Part shown: positions 30,074-39,323 of the stretch, piece after piece | Position numbering within the stretch: the first letter of the stretch is position 1 | How the letters are laid out: each line of letters starts with the position of its first letter | Assembly (NCBI GenBank): GCA_016713875.1 | Contig: JADJOI010000003.1 | Span: 1,922,001 to 1,986,000, forward strand | DNA: 64,000 nt | Reading direction: 5' to 3' | Origin: Flavobacteriales bacterium | Lineage (GTDB): Bacteria > Bacteroidota > Bacteroidia > Flavobacteriales_F > PHOS-HE28 | The notes under the pieces: generated by a model | What the model was told of the DNA's origin: nothing | Seen by the model: the letters and a program-made list of their open reading frames with translations, nothing else | Database searches by the model: none | Position numbers and translations under genes: made by a program

Positions 30074-31300
30074 ATGTCCAAGATCAAGGTCGCGAACCCC
30101 GTAGTCGAGCTCGATGGCGATGAGATGACCCGCATCATCTGGAAGTGGATCAAGGACCAGCTGATCCTCCCCTATGTGGACGTGCCCATCGAGTACTATG
30201 ATCTCGGCATCGAGCACCGCGACAAGACCGACGACAAGGTGACGGTGGAGAGCGCGAAGGCCATCCTGAAGCACAATGTGGGCATCAAGTGCGCCACCAT
30301 CACGCCCGATGAGGCCCGCGTGCAAGAGTTCGGGCTGAAGCAGATGTGGAAGAGCCCCAACGGCACCATCCGCAACATCCTCAACGGAACGGTGTTCCGC
30401 GAACCGATCGTGATCAGCAACATCCCGCGCCTGGTGCCGGGGTGGACGCAGCCCATCGTGATCGGCCGCCACGCCTTCGGCGACCAGTACCGCGCCACCG
30501 ATGCGGTGATCACCGGCAAGGGCACCCTCACCATGACGTTCACCCCGGAGGACGGCGGAAGCCCCACCACCTGGCAGGTGTACCAGTTCGACGGCAACGG
30601 CGTGGCGCTGAGCATGTACAACACCGACGAGAGCATCGAGGGCTTCGCCATGAGCTGCTTCAATCTGGCACTGGCGAAGAAGTGGCCGCTCTACCTCAGC
30701 ACCAAGAACACCATCCTGAAGAAGTATGACGGGCGCTTCAAGGACATCTTCGAAGAGGTCTACCAGAAGCACTTCAAGGCCGATTTCGCCAAGGCCGGCA
30801 TCGTGTACGAGCACCGCCTGATCGACGACATGGTGGCCAGCGCCATGAAGTGGAGCGGCGGCTTCGTGTGGGCCTGCAAGAACTACGACGGCGACGTGCA
30901 GAGCGACACCGTGGCCCAGGGCTTCGGCTCGCTGGGATTGATGACCAGCGTGCTCATCACCCCCGATGGAAAGACCATGGAGGCCGAGGCCGCCCACGGC
31001 ACGGTGACCCGCCACTACCGCATGCACCAGCAGGGTAAGCCGACGAGCACCAACCCCATCGCCAGCATCTTCGCCTGGACGCGGGGCCTCGCCTTCCGGG
31101 GCAAGCTCGACGGCAACCAGGCGCTCATCGACTTCTGCACGAAGCTGGAGAACGTGTGCATCCGCACCGTGGAGAGCGGGAAGATGACCAAGGACCTCGC
31201 GGTGTGCATCCACGGGGAGAAGGTGGGCGCCGAGCACTACCTGACCACGGAAGCCTTCATGGCCGCCCTGCGCGAGGAGTTGGAGCGCGGCATGGCCTGA
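30074..31300 (+). CDS. icd: NADP-dependent isocitrate dehydrogenase
   Basis: This 408-residue TCA-cycle enzyme of the eukaryotic-type homodimeric family oxidatively decarboxylates isocitrate to 2-oxoglutarate with NADP+. The start MSKIKVANPVVELDGDEMTRIIW is typical. The substrate loop SPNGTIRNILNGTVFREPI, metal-binding aspartates (YEHRLIDDMVASAM, NYDGDVQSDTVAQGFGSLG) and nucleotide region EAAHGTVTRHYR are all present. It is transcribed alone. Together with the aconitase at 20759 the window carries two consecutive TCA steps, though not in one operon. Confidence 0.97.
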   Translation: MSKIKVANPVVELDGDEMTRIIWKWIKDQLILPYVDVPIEYYDLGIEHRDKTDDKVTVESAKAILKHNVGIKCATITPDEARVQEFGLKQMWKSPNGTIRNILNGTVFREPIVISNIPRLVPGWTQPIVIGRHAFGDQYRATDAVITGKGTLTMTFTPEDGGSPTTWQVYQFDGNGVALSMYNTDESIEGFAMSCFNLALAKKWPLYLSTKNTILKKYDGRFKDIFEEVYQKHFKADFAKAGIVYEHRLIDDMVASAMKWSGGFVWACKNYDGDVQSDTVAQGFGSLGLMTSVLITPDGKTMEAEAAHGTVTRHYRMHQQGKPTSTNPIASIFAWTRGLAFRGKLDGNQALIDFCTKLENVCIRTVESGKMTKDLAVCIHGEKVGAEHYLTTEAFMAALREELERGMA

Positions 31301-31369
31301 GGTCGCTGACCTTCCGCAGGGCAACCCGCGACCGGGCCTGAACGTCCATGGAACGTCGGGTGGGTTCAC

Positions 31370-31377
31370 TACCTTCA
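31370..31377 (+). promoter_or_regulatory. -7-like box TACCTTCA
   Basis: TACCTTCA lies 18 bases before the ATG at 31396 and argues for that start over the in-frame ATG at 31348, which lies upstream of the box. Confidence 0.4.
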
Positions 31378-31395
31378 CCGCTCACGTTCAGGGAC

Positions 31396-34353
31396 ATGCG
31401 TCAGGGACTCACGCTTCTCACCGCCATCGTACTTCTTGTGTGTCCCGTGGAGCTGAGCGCCACGCACATCAGCGGGGTGGACATCAGCACGATCTGTGTC
31501 GGCCCCAACCAGTTCCAGATCACGCTGAACCTCTTCCGGGATTGCAGCGGGATCAGCATGCAGACCAGCGAGGAGGTCCAGTTGACGAGCAGCTGCGGCC
31601 AGTCCTTCACGGTGACCCTTCAACAGGGGCCCAACAGCGGGCAGGAGATCAGCCAGCTGTGCCCGCCGATCCTGCCGCAGAGTGACTGCGGCAACGGCGG
31701 CTATCCCGGCATGGAGGCGTACAACTACGTGACCACCGTGACGCTGAACCCGCCCTGCAACTCCTGGACGATCAGCTGGAGCGACTGCTGCCGGAACACC
31801 TCGGTGAACGTGCCCAACAGCATCAACGACGACATGTACGTGGAGTCGGTGCTGAACACGGCCACGGCCCCCTGCAACGACAGTCCGGTCTTCACGGCGC
31901 AGCCCATCCCCTTCGTCTGCCTCTTTCAGCCGGTGAACTACAACTTCGGCGTGTACGACCCGAACGGTGATTCGCTGGTGTACACCTTCATCGACGGACG
32001 GATCGACGCGTTCACCACGCTCGGATATGGCACCGGGTACACCGGTGGCAGCCCGATCCCGGGCATCACGCTGGACCCGAACTCGGGCGCGGTGAGCTTC
32101 GTGCCGACGCAGACGGGCAACTTCATCGTGGTGGTGGAGGTGACGGAGTACGATGCCAACGGGAACGTGCTGGGCACGGTGATGCGCGACATGCAGTTCA
32201 CCGTGATCAACTGCACGAACATCATCCCGGACGGGCCCCAGGCGATGGGCAACCTCACCGGCGATGCCACGCAGACCGGGCCCTTCAGCCTGGAGCTGTG
32301 CCCGGGGGACCAGTTCTGTCTGGACCTGGTGTTCAGCGACGGCAACCCCACCGATTCCCTCACCCTCACCTCCAACGTGGACCTGGTCTTCCCCGGGGCC
32401 ACCTTCGTGCAAACGGGCGTGAACCCCGCCACGGCGAGCATCTGTGGAACGGCGCAACCGAACACGAGCTCCACGGCCTTCACGGTGACCGCTGAGGACA
32501 ACGCCTGCCCGGTGACAGGCCTGGTGAGCGCCACCATCGCCATCCAGATCCTGCCGAGCACGGTGATCAACATCCAGGACACGGTGCTGTGCTACGCGGA
32601 CAACCTGGCGCTGCTGGCCACCGGAGGGAACATCTTCACCTGGACCGTGCTGAGCGGTCCGCCGCTGCAGGTACCGCTGAACTTCAGCTGCAACCCGTGC
32701 GCGAACCCCGTGGCCATGCCCACCGCCACCACGGTGTACGAGGTCACCAGCGATCTGCAGGGCCAGGGCTGCGTGAACAAGGACACGGTGACCGTGGTGG
32801 TGGTGCCGCCCTTCGGCTTCGACGCCATCACCGTCACGGACCCCAGCTGCTTCGGCTTCGCGGACGGCAGCGTGCAGGTGGTGCCCTGGGGAACGCCCGG
32901 ACCGCCGTGGACCTACGAGCTCTACTCCGGAGGTGTCCTGCAGCAGACCGTGACCGCGAACGGCGCCGGCACGCTCACGGGCATCGCCGACGGCACATGG
33001 ACCGTGGAGCTGGTGGAGCCGAACGGATGCCGGCACGACACCGTGCTGGTGCTGAACGAACCACCGCTGCTGGTGGCCTCGACCAGCGACACCACCATCT
33101 GCCTCACCACCGAGGCCGTGCTGAGCGCACAGGCGGTGGGCGGCACCGCGCCGTACAGCTTCACCTGGGACCAGGGCTTGCTGGGCAGCGGGCCGCACAC
33201 GGTGGACCCGATGGTGGGTACGGTGTACACCGTGTTCGCGACGGACGACCAGGGCTGCACCTCGGCTGCTGTGACGGCGACGGTGGACCTGTATCCCGCC
33301 TTGAGCGTGATGGCTTCAGCGCCGGACTCCATCTGCATCGATGCGGCCTCGAACCTGAGCGCGGTGGCCGCAGGCGGCATCGGGGCCCCATACACCTACA
33401 CCTGGTACGAGCTGGGCAACGGAACGATCGGCACCGGTGACGTGCTCGCCTACACGCCCAGCGGCCAGGTGAACACCTTCCACGTGGTGGTGACGGACGG
33501 CTGCGGCACACCTGCCGCGACGGACACGGTGTCCGTGGCGTGGTACCCGCCGCCCGTGCCGCTGCTGGCCCCCGACCGGTACGAGGACTGCCACCCGGCC
33601 ACCTTCACCTTCACCAACCTCACCGCCGCCAGCGATGTGGGCGCGCTGTGCGAGTGGGACTTCGGCGACGGCAACACGGCCCAGGGCTGCGCCACGGTGA
33701 CGAACACCTTCGTGAACGTGGGCTGCTACGACGTCACCCTCACCGTGTACAGCCCTGAAGGGTGCCCGGGCACGGCCACCTTCCCGCAGGTGGTGTGCGC
33801 CCGCCCCTACCCCGTGGCCGACTTCGACTTCCTTCCGCAGAGCGCGAACGTGCTCGATCCGGAGGTGGCCTTCTTCGACCGGTCGCAGTTCCAGGTGAGC
33901 TGGGCGTGGTCGTTCGGTGCGGGCTGTGTGCCCGATTCGGCCTTCGAGCCCGACCCCATCGTGCTCTTTCCCGAGGACGACGAGGGCGACTACCCGGTGT
34001 GGCTGCACGTGACCAACCAGTACGGCTGCCCGGACAGCGTGATGAAGGTGGTGCACATCGACGGCATCTTCTTCCTGTATGTGCCCAACGCCTTCACGCC
34101 GGACGGCGACGGGGTGAACGACCTCTTCGGTCCCTCGGGCCAGGGGCTGGCCGATGCCGACTATGAGTTCACCGTCTTCGACCGGTGGGGCAGCCCGGTG
34201 TTCCGGACCAATGACTGGCGCGAACAGTGGTCGGGCAGCGGGCTCGGAGGCGGCCCGGCGGTGCAGGGCGTGTACGCGTGGCGGCTGAAGGCCAAGGACC
34301 GCTACCGCGGCCATCGCAAGGAGGCCATGGGCCACGTGACGCTGGTGCGCTAG
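31396..34353 (+). CDS. Large surface protein with PKD/SprB-like repeats and T9SS type B sorting domain
   Basis: This is a 985-residue exported protein. The start at 31396 (MRQGLTLLTAIVLLVCPVELSA) gives a signal peptide directly after a promoter-like box. A cysteine-rich N-terminal region (SWSDCCRNTSVNVPNS) is followed by cadherin/Ig-like segments. Near residue 480 comes a SprB-type repeat (VTDPSCFGFADGSVQV), and near 750 a PKD domain (CEWDFGDGNTAQG). The last 90 residues, VPNAFTPDGDGVNDLFGPSG ... FDRWGSPVF ... GVYAWRLKAKD, are the gliding-motility-associated type B T9SS sorting domain, usually needed for surface attachment. A role in adhesion or gliding is inferred from the architecture. Confidence 0.93.
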   Translation: MRQGLTLLTAIVLLVCPVELSATHISGVDISTICVGPNQFQITLNLFRDCSGISMQTSEEVQLTSSCGQSFTVTLQQGPNSGQEISQLCPPILPQSDCGNGGYPGMEAYNYVTTVTLNPPCNSWTISWSDCCRNTSVNVPNSINDDMYVESVLNTATAPCNDSPVFTAQPIPFVCLFQPVNYNFGVYDPNGDSLVYTFIDGRIDAFTTLGYGTGYTGGSPIPGITLDPNSGAVSFVPTQTGNFIVVVEVTEYDANGNVLGTVMRDMQFTVINCTNIIPDGPQAMGNLTGDATQTGPFSLELCPGDQFCLDLVFSDGNPTDSLTLTSNVDLVFPGATFVQTGVNPATASICGTAQPNTSSTAFTVTAEDNACPVTGLVSATIAIQILPSTVINIQDTVLCYADNLALLATGGNIFTWTVLSGPPLQVPLNFSCNPCANPVAMPTATTVYEVTSDLQGQGCVNKDTVTVVVVPPFGFDAITVTDPSCFGFADGSVQVVPWGTPGPPWTYELYSGGVLQQTVTANGAGTLTGIADGTWTVELVEPNGCRHDTVLVLNEPPLLVASTSDTTICLTTEAVLSAQAVGGTAPYSFTWDQGLLGSGPHTVDPMVGTVYTVFATDDQGCTSAAVTATVDLYPALSVMASAPDSICIDAASNLSAVAAGGIGAPYTYTWYELGNGTIGTGDVLAYTPSGQVNTFHVVVTDGCGTPAATDTVSVAWYPPPVPLLAPDRYEDCHPATFTFTNLTAASDVGALCEWDFGDGNTAQGCATVTNTFVNVGCYDVTLTVYSPEGCPGTATFPQVVCARPYPVADFDFLPQSANVLDPEVAFFDRSQFQVSWAWSFGAGCVPDSAFEPDPIVLFPEDDEGDYPVWLHVTNQYGCPDSVMKVVHIDGIFFLYVPNAFTPDGDGVNDLFGPSGQGLADADYEFTVFDRWGSPVFRTNDWREQWSGSGLGGGPAVQGVYAWRLKAKDRYRGHRKEAMGHVTLVR

Positions 34354-34359
34354 TCGATG

Positions 34360-34367
34360 CACCTTTG
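34360..34367 (+). promoter_or_regulatory. -7-like box CACCTTTG for the MATE gene
   Basis: CACCTTTG matches TAnnTTTG except at the first base and ends 11 bases before the GTG at 34379. Confidence 0.4.
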
Positions 34368-34378
34368 CGGCCGCTCCC

Positions 34379-35728
34379 GTGGCCGCTCCCCATCCCATCA
34401 CCCGTCGTGACATCGACCGCCTGGCGGTGCCCGCGATCATCAGCGGCATCGCCGAGCCGCTGATCGCGCTGGTGGACACGGCCTTCGTGGGCAGCCTGGG
34501 CACCGCCGACCTGGGCGCGGTGGGCATCGCCAGCAGCTTCTTCCTCCTGGTGGTGTGGGTGCTGGCGCAAACGCGCAGCGCGGTGCTGAGCGTGGTGGCG
34601 CGCCACTACGGCGAGGAACGGCTGGACGCGGTCCGGGGCCTGGTGCCCATCGCCATCTGGATGAACGTGGGCCTCGGGATCTTCTTCCACCTGGTGACCG
34701 GCCCCTTCGCCGAGGACATTTTCCGCCTGTACAACGCGGAGGGCGCGGTGCTGAACAAGGCGGTGGACTACTTCCACATCCGCTCGATCGGCTTCCCGTT
34801 GTCGCTGGCCACCTTCGCCATCACCGGCGCCTTCCGGGGCATCCAGAACCTGAGCTGGAGCATGTGGATCAGCCTGCTGGGCGCGGCGGTGAACCTGCTG
34901 TTGAACCCGCTGCTCATCTTCGGCTGGGGCCCCGTGCCCGGCCTGGGCATCGAAGGGTCGGCCTGGGCCAGCGTCATCGCGCAGGCCGTGATGTGCTGCA
35001 CGGCCCTGGTGATGCTGCGCACCCGGACCTCCTTCCCGGTCTGGCCCCGGCGATGGCATCACCCCGAGCTGAAGGGGCTTTGGCTGCTGAGCGGCAACCT
35101 CTTCGCCCGCACCATGGCCCTCAATGCCTGCTACTACCTGGGCAATCGCTACGCGACCGGCTATGGCGAGGCCCACATCGGCGCGCACAGCATCGCCATG
35201 CAGATCTGGCTCTTCAGCGCCTTCTTCATCGACGGCTACGCGGCGGCGGGCAGTGTCCTGGCCGGAAGGCTCAACGGCGAACGCAACTGGCGTGACCTGC
35301 ACCGCATGAGCTGGCAGGTGGTCCGCATCAGTGTGCTCATCGGGGCCGCGCTGGCCGCCGTGTATGCCGTGGGCCACCCCTGGATCGGTCCGCTGTTCAC
35401 CAACGACCCCGCCGTGCAGGACCTCTTCCACGGCGTGTTCTGGATGGTGATCCTCACCCAGCCGATCAACGCGGTGGCCTTTGCGTTCGACGGCATCTTC
35501 AAGGGTGTGGGCGACGGGGCGGCCCTGCGCAACGCCCTCCTGTTCAGCACGCTCCTGGTCTTCGTGCCCGTGGCGTGGGCGGGGCATGAGGCCGGTTGGG
35601 AGCTCTACGGCGTGTGGAGCGCCTTTCTGGCTTGGATGATCGCGCGTGGTGTCTGGCTCGCGGTGGTCTTCCAACGCCGCCATGGACCGCACGCCGGCGC
35701 TGCGACCGCGCGTACTTTTGGCGCATGA
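34379..35728 (+). CDS. MATE-family multidrug/sodium efflux transporter
   Basis: This 449-residue permease with twelve membrane segments is of the DinF-like MATE group. It begins (GTG start) MAAPHPITRRDIDRLAVPAIISGIAEPLIALVDTAFVGSLG, which contains the first-helix pattern PAIxSGIAEPLIALVDTAF typical of MATE proteins. The internal duplication appears again around HSIAMQIWLFSAFFIDGYAAA. It would export cationic drugs or metabolites using Na+ or H+; the substrate is unknown. Its 3' end contains the promoter-like box for the next gene and overlaps it by four bases. Confidence 0.93.
   Translation: MAAPHPITRRDIDRLAVPAIISGIAEPLIALVDTAFVGSLGTADLGAVGIASSFFLLVVWVLAQTRSAVLSVVARHYGEERLDAVRGLVPIAIWMNVGLGIFFHLVTGPFAEDIFRLYNAEGAVLNKAVDYFHIRSIGFPLSLATFAITGAFRGIQNLSWSMWISLLGAAVNLLLNPLLIFGWGPVPGLGIEGSAWASVIAQAVMCCTALVMLRTRTSFPVWPRRWHHPELKGLWLLSGNLFARTMALNACYYLGNRYATGYGEAHIGAHSIAMQIWLFSAFFIDGYAAAGSVLAGRLNGERNWRDLHRMSWQVVRISVLIGAALAAVYAVGHPWIGPLFTNDPAVQDLFHGVFWMVILTQPINAVAFAFDGIFKGVGDGAALRNALLFSTLLVFVPVAWAGHEAGWELYGVWSAFLAWMIARGVWLAVVFQRRHGPHAGAATARTFGA
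35713..35720 (+). promoter_or_regulatory. -7 box TACTTTTG inside the end of the MATE gene, leaderless configuration
   Basis: TACTTTTG is a perfect TAnnTTTG match within the last codons of the MATE gene, ending four bases before the ATG at 35725. It suggests an independent leaderless transcript for the downstream gene. Confidence 0.55.
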
Positions 35729-36306
35729 TGCCGTGGCGCACCGGCCTGCTGATCCTGAGCCTCGGTCTTTGGTCGGGGAGCTTCGCCCAGGACTACGTGG
35801 ACACCACCGCGGCCCGGCGCAAGCCAGCGCAGGACCAGCCCCGCACGCTGAAGGAACGCATCTGGTTCGGCGGTGGGCTGGGCCTGGCCTTCGGCTCGGT
35901 GACCAACATCGCCGTGGAGCCGATGGTGGGCTACAAGATCACCCGCAACGGCAAGCTCTCCGCCGGCCTCGGCATCAGCTACCAGTACTATCGGGACAAC
36001 CGGTTCGCACCGGCCTTCGAAACGAGCGTCTACGGCGGTCGCCTCTTCACGCGCTACCGCATCATCGACCAGCTGTTCGCCCACGTGGAATACAGCCAGA
36101 TGAACTTCGAGCTCTATGACCGTTACCAGGACCGCTTCTTCCGGCGCTGGGTCCCCTTCCTGCTGATCGGCGGCGGATACTCGGCGCACCTGGGCGGCGG
36201 CACCTACCTGACGGCCACGGTGCTCTTCGACGTGATTCAGGACCCGCTCAGCCCGTACGCGGGCGGCGAACCGTGGATCGGGGCCGGGGTGGGCTTCGGC
36301 TTCTGA
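35725..36306 (+). CDS. Exported outer-membrane barrel-like protein
   Basis: This 193-residue protein has a signal peptide (WRTGLLILSLGLWSGSFAQ) and a mature part of alternating strands rich in Gly, Tyr and Phe (IWFGGGLGLAFGSVTNIAVEPMVGYKI, GISYQYYRDN, RYRIIDQLFAHVEYSQMNF) ending in WIGAGVGFGF, a barrel-type C-terminus. Similar small proteins are common in Bacteroidota outer membranes. The start at 35725 overlaps the MATE stop (ATGA) and is supported by the TACTTTTG box four bases upstream; a second ATG follows directly. No specific function is recognised. Confidence 0.85.
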   Translation: MMPWRTGLLILSLGLWSGSFAQDYVDTTAARRKPAQDQPRTLKERIWFGGGLGLAFGSVTNIAVEPMVGYKITRNGKLSAGLGISYQYYRDNRFAPAFETSVYGGRLFTRYRIIDQLFAHVEYSQMNFELYDRYQDRFFRRWVPFLLIGGGYSAHLGGGTYLTATVLFDVIQDPLSPYAGGEPWIGAGVGFGF

Positions 36307-36330
36307 GCGGCCCGCCCCTTCCACCGCGGT

Positions 36331-36338
36331 TAGTTTTG
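36331..36338 (+). promoter_or_regulatory. -7 box TAGTTTTG for the first pigment operon
   Basis: This is a perfect TAnnTTTG match, 7 bases before the ATG at 36346. Confidence 0.6.
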
Positions 36339-36345
36339 CGTCCCC

Positions 36346-38031
36346 ATGCCGCGCCTCTTCCGCGTTCTGCTCACCCTGCCGCTTCTGCTGGTGGAGTTGC
36401 TGCTGGGCGTGGCCGTGGCCCTGCTGCCGCTGCTGTTGCTGGACATGCGGCTCACGCCACCGCTGGCGCCTGGTGAGGTGGCCGGGCTGCCCGAACGCAT
36501 TCCGCTCGGCGATGGAGGCTGGCGCACGGCGAACGGCTGGCTGGCCCCCACGCCGGACGGGCTGTGGGAGGCCTACGTGCAGGGCGGTGACCTGGAGCGC
36601 GGGCTGGCCATCGGATCCCTGGCCCGCGAGCTGATCCACAAGCAGGAGGAGCTCTTCGTCCAGCGCATCAAGGTGTTGGTGCCCGATGAGGACAAGCTGG
36701 GCTGGCTGCGCCACTTCATCGGCTTCTTCAACCGGGACATCGAGGAGCATGTACCGCTGGAGTACCGTCGCGAGATCTACGGGGAAAGCCGCGCCTTCGA
36801 CCCCGCCTTCGACATGATCGGCACCGGCTACGAGCGGGCGCTGAACTACCATGCGGCCCACGACATCGGTCACGCGTTGCAGGACCTGGCCTTCGTGGGC
36901 TGCACCAGCTTCGCCGCGTGGGGCGAACGCACGGCGGACGGCCAGCTGCTCATCGGCCGCAACTTCGACTTCCATCTGGGTGAGGAGTTCGCCTGCGACA
37001 AGCTGGTGCTGGCCATGCGTCCGGACAGCGGTCACCCCTTCGTCATCGTCACCTGGGCCGGCATGCTGGGCGCGGTGAGCGGCATGAACCTCGAGGGCCT
37101 CACCGTCACCATCAACGCCTCGCGTTCGGCCCTGCCCACCGGCGCACGCACACCCATCAGCCTGCTGGCACGCGAGATCCTGCAGCACGCAGCCACGGTG
37201 GAGGAAGCTATGACCATCGCCGCCCGCCGCGAGGTCTTCGTCAGCGAGAGCATCCTGGTGGGCTCGGCGCGGGACGGGCGGGCGGTGGTGATCGAGAAGG
37301 CGCCGGACGGCATGGGGGTGCACGATCCCGGCAACGGGCTGGTGGTGTGCGCCAATCACTACCAGAGCGAGACCTTCTTCGGCTCACCGGTGAACCAGGC
37401 CAACCTGCGCGAGAGCGACAGCATGGCCCGCTTCCGGCGGATGCGCGCCCTTACGGTCACCGGGCCGCCGCTCACCCCGGACGATGCGGCGCGCATCCTG
37501 CGCGAACGGCGAGGTCCAGAGGGCCAGGAGGTGGGCCTCGGCAACCCCATGGCCATCGACCAGCTGATCGCCCACCACAGCGTGATCATGCAGCCCGGCG
37601 ACCGACGCCTCTGGCTGGGCACCGGCCCGTACACGCTGGGCGCCTTCCGCTGTTACGACCTGCGGACCATCTTTGCCCACGACACCCCCGCGGACGTGCC
37701 CCTTCATCGCCCCGAGACCCTGCCCGCCGACACGCTGCTCGGTTCACCCGCCATGGGCGACCTGGTGTGGCACCGGGCCATGCGGGCGGCGCTGCTGGAG
37801 CGGCGCATGACCGGACGCCCCTACAGGCTGAGCCCCGAGGACGAGGCGGCCTACGTGCGCACCGACCCCGATAACGCCATCACCTACAGCGACCTGGGCC
37901 TTTGGTACCAGGCGCTCGGTGACCCGGAGCGGGCCGCGGGCCATTTCCGCGAGGCCCTGGCACGGCCGGTGGCCAGCGTGGCCGAACGACGCGAACTTGA
38001 GAAGGCCCTGGCCGCATGCGACCCGAACTGA
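36346..38031 (+). CDS. C45-type Ntn-hydrolase/acyltransferase, membrane-anchored, aryl-polyene cluster
   Basis: This 561-residue protein has an N-terminal hydrophobic anchor (LLTLPLLLVELLLGVAVALLPLLLL) and an Ntn-hydrolase domain of the C45 (acyl-CoA:6-aminopenicillanate acyltransferase) type. The predicted self-processing nucleophile is Cys186 in VGCTSFAAWG, followed by LLIGRNFDFHLGEEF. A C-terminal TPR-like segment (ITYSDLGLWYQALGDPERAAGHFREAL) is unusual. Such genes occur in flexirubin loci and may hydrolyse or form the amide or ester that links the pigment's acyl chains, but activity is untested. It overlaps the ligase gene downstream by 16 bases. Confidence 0.88.
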   Translation: MPRLFRVLLTLPLLLVELLLGVAVALLPLLLLDMRLTPPLAPGEVAGLPERIPLGDGGWRTANGWLAPTPDGLWEAYVQGGDLERGLAIGSLARELIHKQEELFVQRIKVLVPDEDKLGWLRHFIGFFNRDIEEHVPLEYRREIYGESRAFDPAFDMIGTGYERALNYHAAHDIGHALQDLAFVGCTSFAAWGERTADGQLLIGRNFDFHLGEEFACDKLVLAMRPDSGHPFVIVTWAGMLGAVSGMNLEGLTVTINASRSALPTGARTPISLLAREILQHAATVEEAMTIAARREVFVSESILVGSARDGRAVVIEKAPDGMGVHDPGNGLVVCANHYQSETFFGSPVNQANLRESDSMARFRRMRALTVTGPPLTPDDAARILRERRGPEGQEVGLGNPMAIDQLIAHHSVIMQPGDRRLWLGTGPYTLGAFRCYDLRTIFAHDTPADVPLHRPETLPADTLLGSPAMGDLVWHRAMRAALLERRMTGRPYRLSPEDEAAYVRTDPDNAITYSDLGLWYQALGDPERAAGHFREALARPVASVAERRELEKALAACDPN

Positions 38032-39323
38032 TGCTGCCGCAGGGCCTCGATGCCGAGGCCGTCATCGCGCTACAGGGCCGGCTGCTGGGCGAGCATGTGC
38101 ACCGCCTGGCCGAGCGGTCCCCGCACTACCAGCGGCTCTTCCACGATCTGCGTCTGCACCCCGGCGACATCCGCGGCGTGGGGGACCTGCACCGGCTGCC
38201 CTTCACCCGCAACACGGACCTGGAGGGGGCCGGTGAAGCGTTCCTGTGCGTGGAGCGACGCACGGTGATCGATCATGTGACCACCTCGGGCACCACCGGC
38301 AAGCCCGTGGCCCTGCTGCTGGACGAGCCCGACCTGGAGCGCCTCACGGCCAACGAGCACAACTCGCTGGTGATGGCCGGAGTGACGTCCGACGACGTGG
38401 TGCAGCTGATGACCACCCTGGACCGCCGCTTCATGGCGGGGCTGGCCTACTTCCTGGGTGCCCGTGCGCTCGGGGCGGGCGTGGTGCGTGTGGGCCCTGG
38501 GGCGGCGGCCTTGCAGTGGGACAGCATCCACCGCTTCGGCACCACCACGCTGGTGGCCGTGCCGAGCTTTCTGGTGAAGCTCATCGATCATGCACGAGCG
38601 CACGGCATCGACCCGGCCCGTAGCACGGTGCGCAGGGCGCTCTGCATCGGCGAGCCCATCCACGACCCGGAAGGTGGATGGAACAACCTGGGCCGGCGCA
38701 TCAAGGAAGGCTGGGACATCGAGCTTCTGGGCACCTACGCCAGCACCGAGATGGCCACAGCCTGCACGGAAACGCGCGAGGGCAGCGGCCATGCCGTGCA
38801 GCCCCAGCTGATGCTGGTGGAGGTGCTCGATGAGCACGACCGGCCCGTGGCGCATGGCCAGGCCGGCGAGGTGGTCGTCACCCCCTTCCACGTGAGCGCC
38901 ATGCCGCTGCTGCGTTACCGCACAGGTGATATCTGTGTGCGGTACGACGGGGCCATGGACGGCGGAGGTGGAGGACTGCACCTGGGCCCGGTGCTGGGCC
39001 GGCGCCAGCAGCGCCTGAAGGTGCGCGGCACCACGCTCTTCCCCGCGCAGGTGCTCGACGCCATCAACGCCATGCCGGTGATCCCTACCTTCGTCGTCGT
39101 CTGCACCACGGACGAACTGGGGGGGGACGACCTGGAGGTCCTGGTCGATCTGGAGGGTGATGCGTTGGTCTTCCTGCGCGAGCACCTGCGCGCCACGCTG
39201 CGGGTGGCGCCCCGGATGACCACCCTGCCCGGCGCGGCCATCGAGACCCTGAAGTGGCCGCGGGACAGCCGCAAGCCCCACCTGTTCATCGACCGACGCG
39301 ACAAGCACCGCCACCAGCCATGA
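38016..39323 (+). CDS. PaaK-like adenylate-forming ligase
   Basis: This 435-residue AMP-binding enzyme is of the phenylacetate-CoA ligase class. Visible motifs are the P-loop TTSGTTGKPVALLL, the GTYASTEMATAC segment (YxST.E-like A5 motif), PLLRYRTGDIC and a C-terminal subdomain with GRRQQRLKVRGTTLFPAQVLDAI. In the aryl-polyene cluster it probably activates an aromatic acid, such as the 4-coumarate made by the ammonia-lyase at 46669, for transfer to CoA or ACP; the substrate is inferred. It overlaps the upstream gene by 16 bases and the downstream gene by four. Confidence 0.88.
   Translation: MRPELMLPQGLDAEAVIALQGRLLGEHVHRLAERSPHYQRLFHDLRLHPGDIRGVGDLHRLPFTRNTDLEGAGEAFLCVERRTVIDHVTTSGTTGKPVALLLDEPDLERLTANEHNSLVMAGVTSDDVVQLMTTLDRRFMAGLAYFLGARALGAGVVRVGPGAAALQWDSIHRFGTTTLVAVPSFLVKLIDHARAHGIDPARSTVRRALCIGEPIHDPEGGWNNLGRRIKEGWDIELLGTYASTEMATACTETREGSGHAVQPQLMLVEVLDEHDRPVAHGQAGEVVVTPFHVSAMPLLRYRTGDICVRYDGAMDGGGGGLHLGPVLGRRQQRLKVRGTTLFPAQVLDAINAMPVIPTFVVVCTTDELGGDDLEVLVDLEGDALVFLREHLRATLRVAPRMTTLPGAAIETLKWPRDSRKPHLFIDRRDKHRHQP

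Noticed and set aside
31375..33198. Minus-strand open frame of 607 codons opposite the gliding-type protein
   Set aside because: It is the antisense shadow of a gene with a clear signal peptide, PKD and sorting domain.
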